Shown here: positions 63,986 to 64,000 of the stretch, in pieces | Layout: each line of letters opens with the position of its first letter | Numbering within the stretch: the first letter of the stretch is position 1 | Assembly (NCBI GenBank): GCA_905182285.1 | Contig: CAJJAY010000012.1 | Location: forward strand, 62,001-126,000 | Reading direction: 5' to 3' | Source of the DNA: an uncultured Amylibacter sp. | GTDB taxonomy: Bacteria; Pseudomonadota; Alphaproteobacteria; Rhodobacterales; Rhodobacteraceae | Length of the DNA: 64,000 nucleotides | Made by a program: the position numbers and the translations under genes | The notes under the pieces: generated by a model | The model's input: only the letters and a program-made list of their open reading frames with translations | Database searches by the model: none | Told to the model about the DNA's origin: nothing

Positions 63986-64000
63986 ATGAAAACAAATGAT
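63986..64000 (+). CDS. Possible start of a divergent gene cut by the window end
   Basis: An ATG at 63986 opens a plus-strand frame (MKTND) that runs off the window. The position opposite hemC is where tsaD often lies in alphaproteobacteria, but five codons cannot show this, and no good ribosome-binding site is seen. The 85 bp before it look like a divergent promoter gap. Confidence 0.2.

Noticed and set aside
1-64000. CRISPR arrays, insertion sequences, prophage or integrative elements
   Set aside because: No regular repeats, transposase or integrase frames, or phage genes are visible. Gene order and base composition look uniformly chromosomal.

Overview
The window reads as ordinary chromosome from a low-GC, streamlined alphaproteobacterium. 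My best guess is a marine Rhodobacterales (roseobacter) lineage. The basis is gene content and order: RpoHII-type sigma-32 with coaBC-dut-moeB; penicillin-binding protein activator/rsmI/gshB; glnD-murJ-trpS; rpmH-rnpA-yidD...ttcA-yidC-MOSC-engB-argB; twin-TM protein/ATP:cob(I)alamin adenosyltransferase/etfBA; HPr-EIIA-HprK next to ATP-dependent pckA; rpoZ-rsh-DUF2062-pdxJ-acpS-lepB-rnc-era-DUF1491-recO; fmt-def-def; lysA-DUF2834-lipoprotein-argH. The genus cannot be fixed from the sequence alone. Coding density is very high. ATGA and TAATG overlaps are common, no gene-free gap reaches 300 bp, and I see no insertion sequence, prophage, CRISPR array or rRNA. One tRNA (Leu-UAA) is present.

Layout. 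1-5 kb: the 5' part of a covalent-FAD amine dehydrogenase, an M3 peptidyl-dipeptidase, an SH3 protein and a D-2-hydroxyacid dehydrogenase. 5-9 kb (minus strand): rpoH-coaBC-dut-moeB-MOSC. 9-12 kb: two cobamide-type genes, then gshB and rsmI. 12-18 kb: a lipoprotein PBP activator, glnD and murJ. 18-22 kb: a small secreted orphan, a catalytically dead rhomboid, trpS, and a TVP38/flavoprotein pair. 22-31 kb: the rpmH-rnpA-yidD/yidC region, interrupted by a creatinase and an EamA transporter, then argB. 31-34 kb: sterol desaturase-like, 4Fe-4S, SixA and SDR genes. 34-39 kb: ETF, the PTS-Ntr remnant and pckA. 39-48 kb: the large rpoZ-to-recO operon on the minus strand, plus folK. 48-53 kb: ispH to fmt and two deformylase genes. 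53-59 kb: selO, patB, accA and lipid genes. 59-64 kb: lysA-argH operon, a TlpA thioredoxin, tRNA-Leu and hemC.

How the genes fit together. Most are housekeeping: translation (def, fmt, trpS, rsmI, ttcA, rpmH, rnpA), envelope (yidC, lepB, murJ, plsC), stringent and nitrogen control (rsh, glnD, PTS-Ntr), and cofactors (coaBC, pdxJ, hemC, folK, ispH). The catabolic theme is small methylated nitrogen compounds. Creatinase would release sarcosine and urea, and the FAD enzyme at the left edge belongs to the dimethylglycine/sarcosine dehydrogenase superfamily. ETF could accept electrons from such dehydrogenases, but that link is inferred. I found no clear new multi-gene system. The most interesting items are the creatinase insertion, a degenerate second peptide deformylase beside the intact one, the rhomboid pseudoprotease, a 37-residue LptM-like lipoprotein missing from the ORF track, a hydroxyacid dehydrogenase without its catalytic Glu, and a perfect 20-bp palindrome upstream of pckA.
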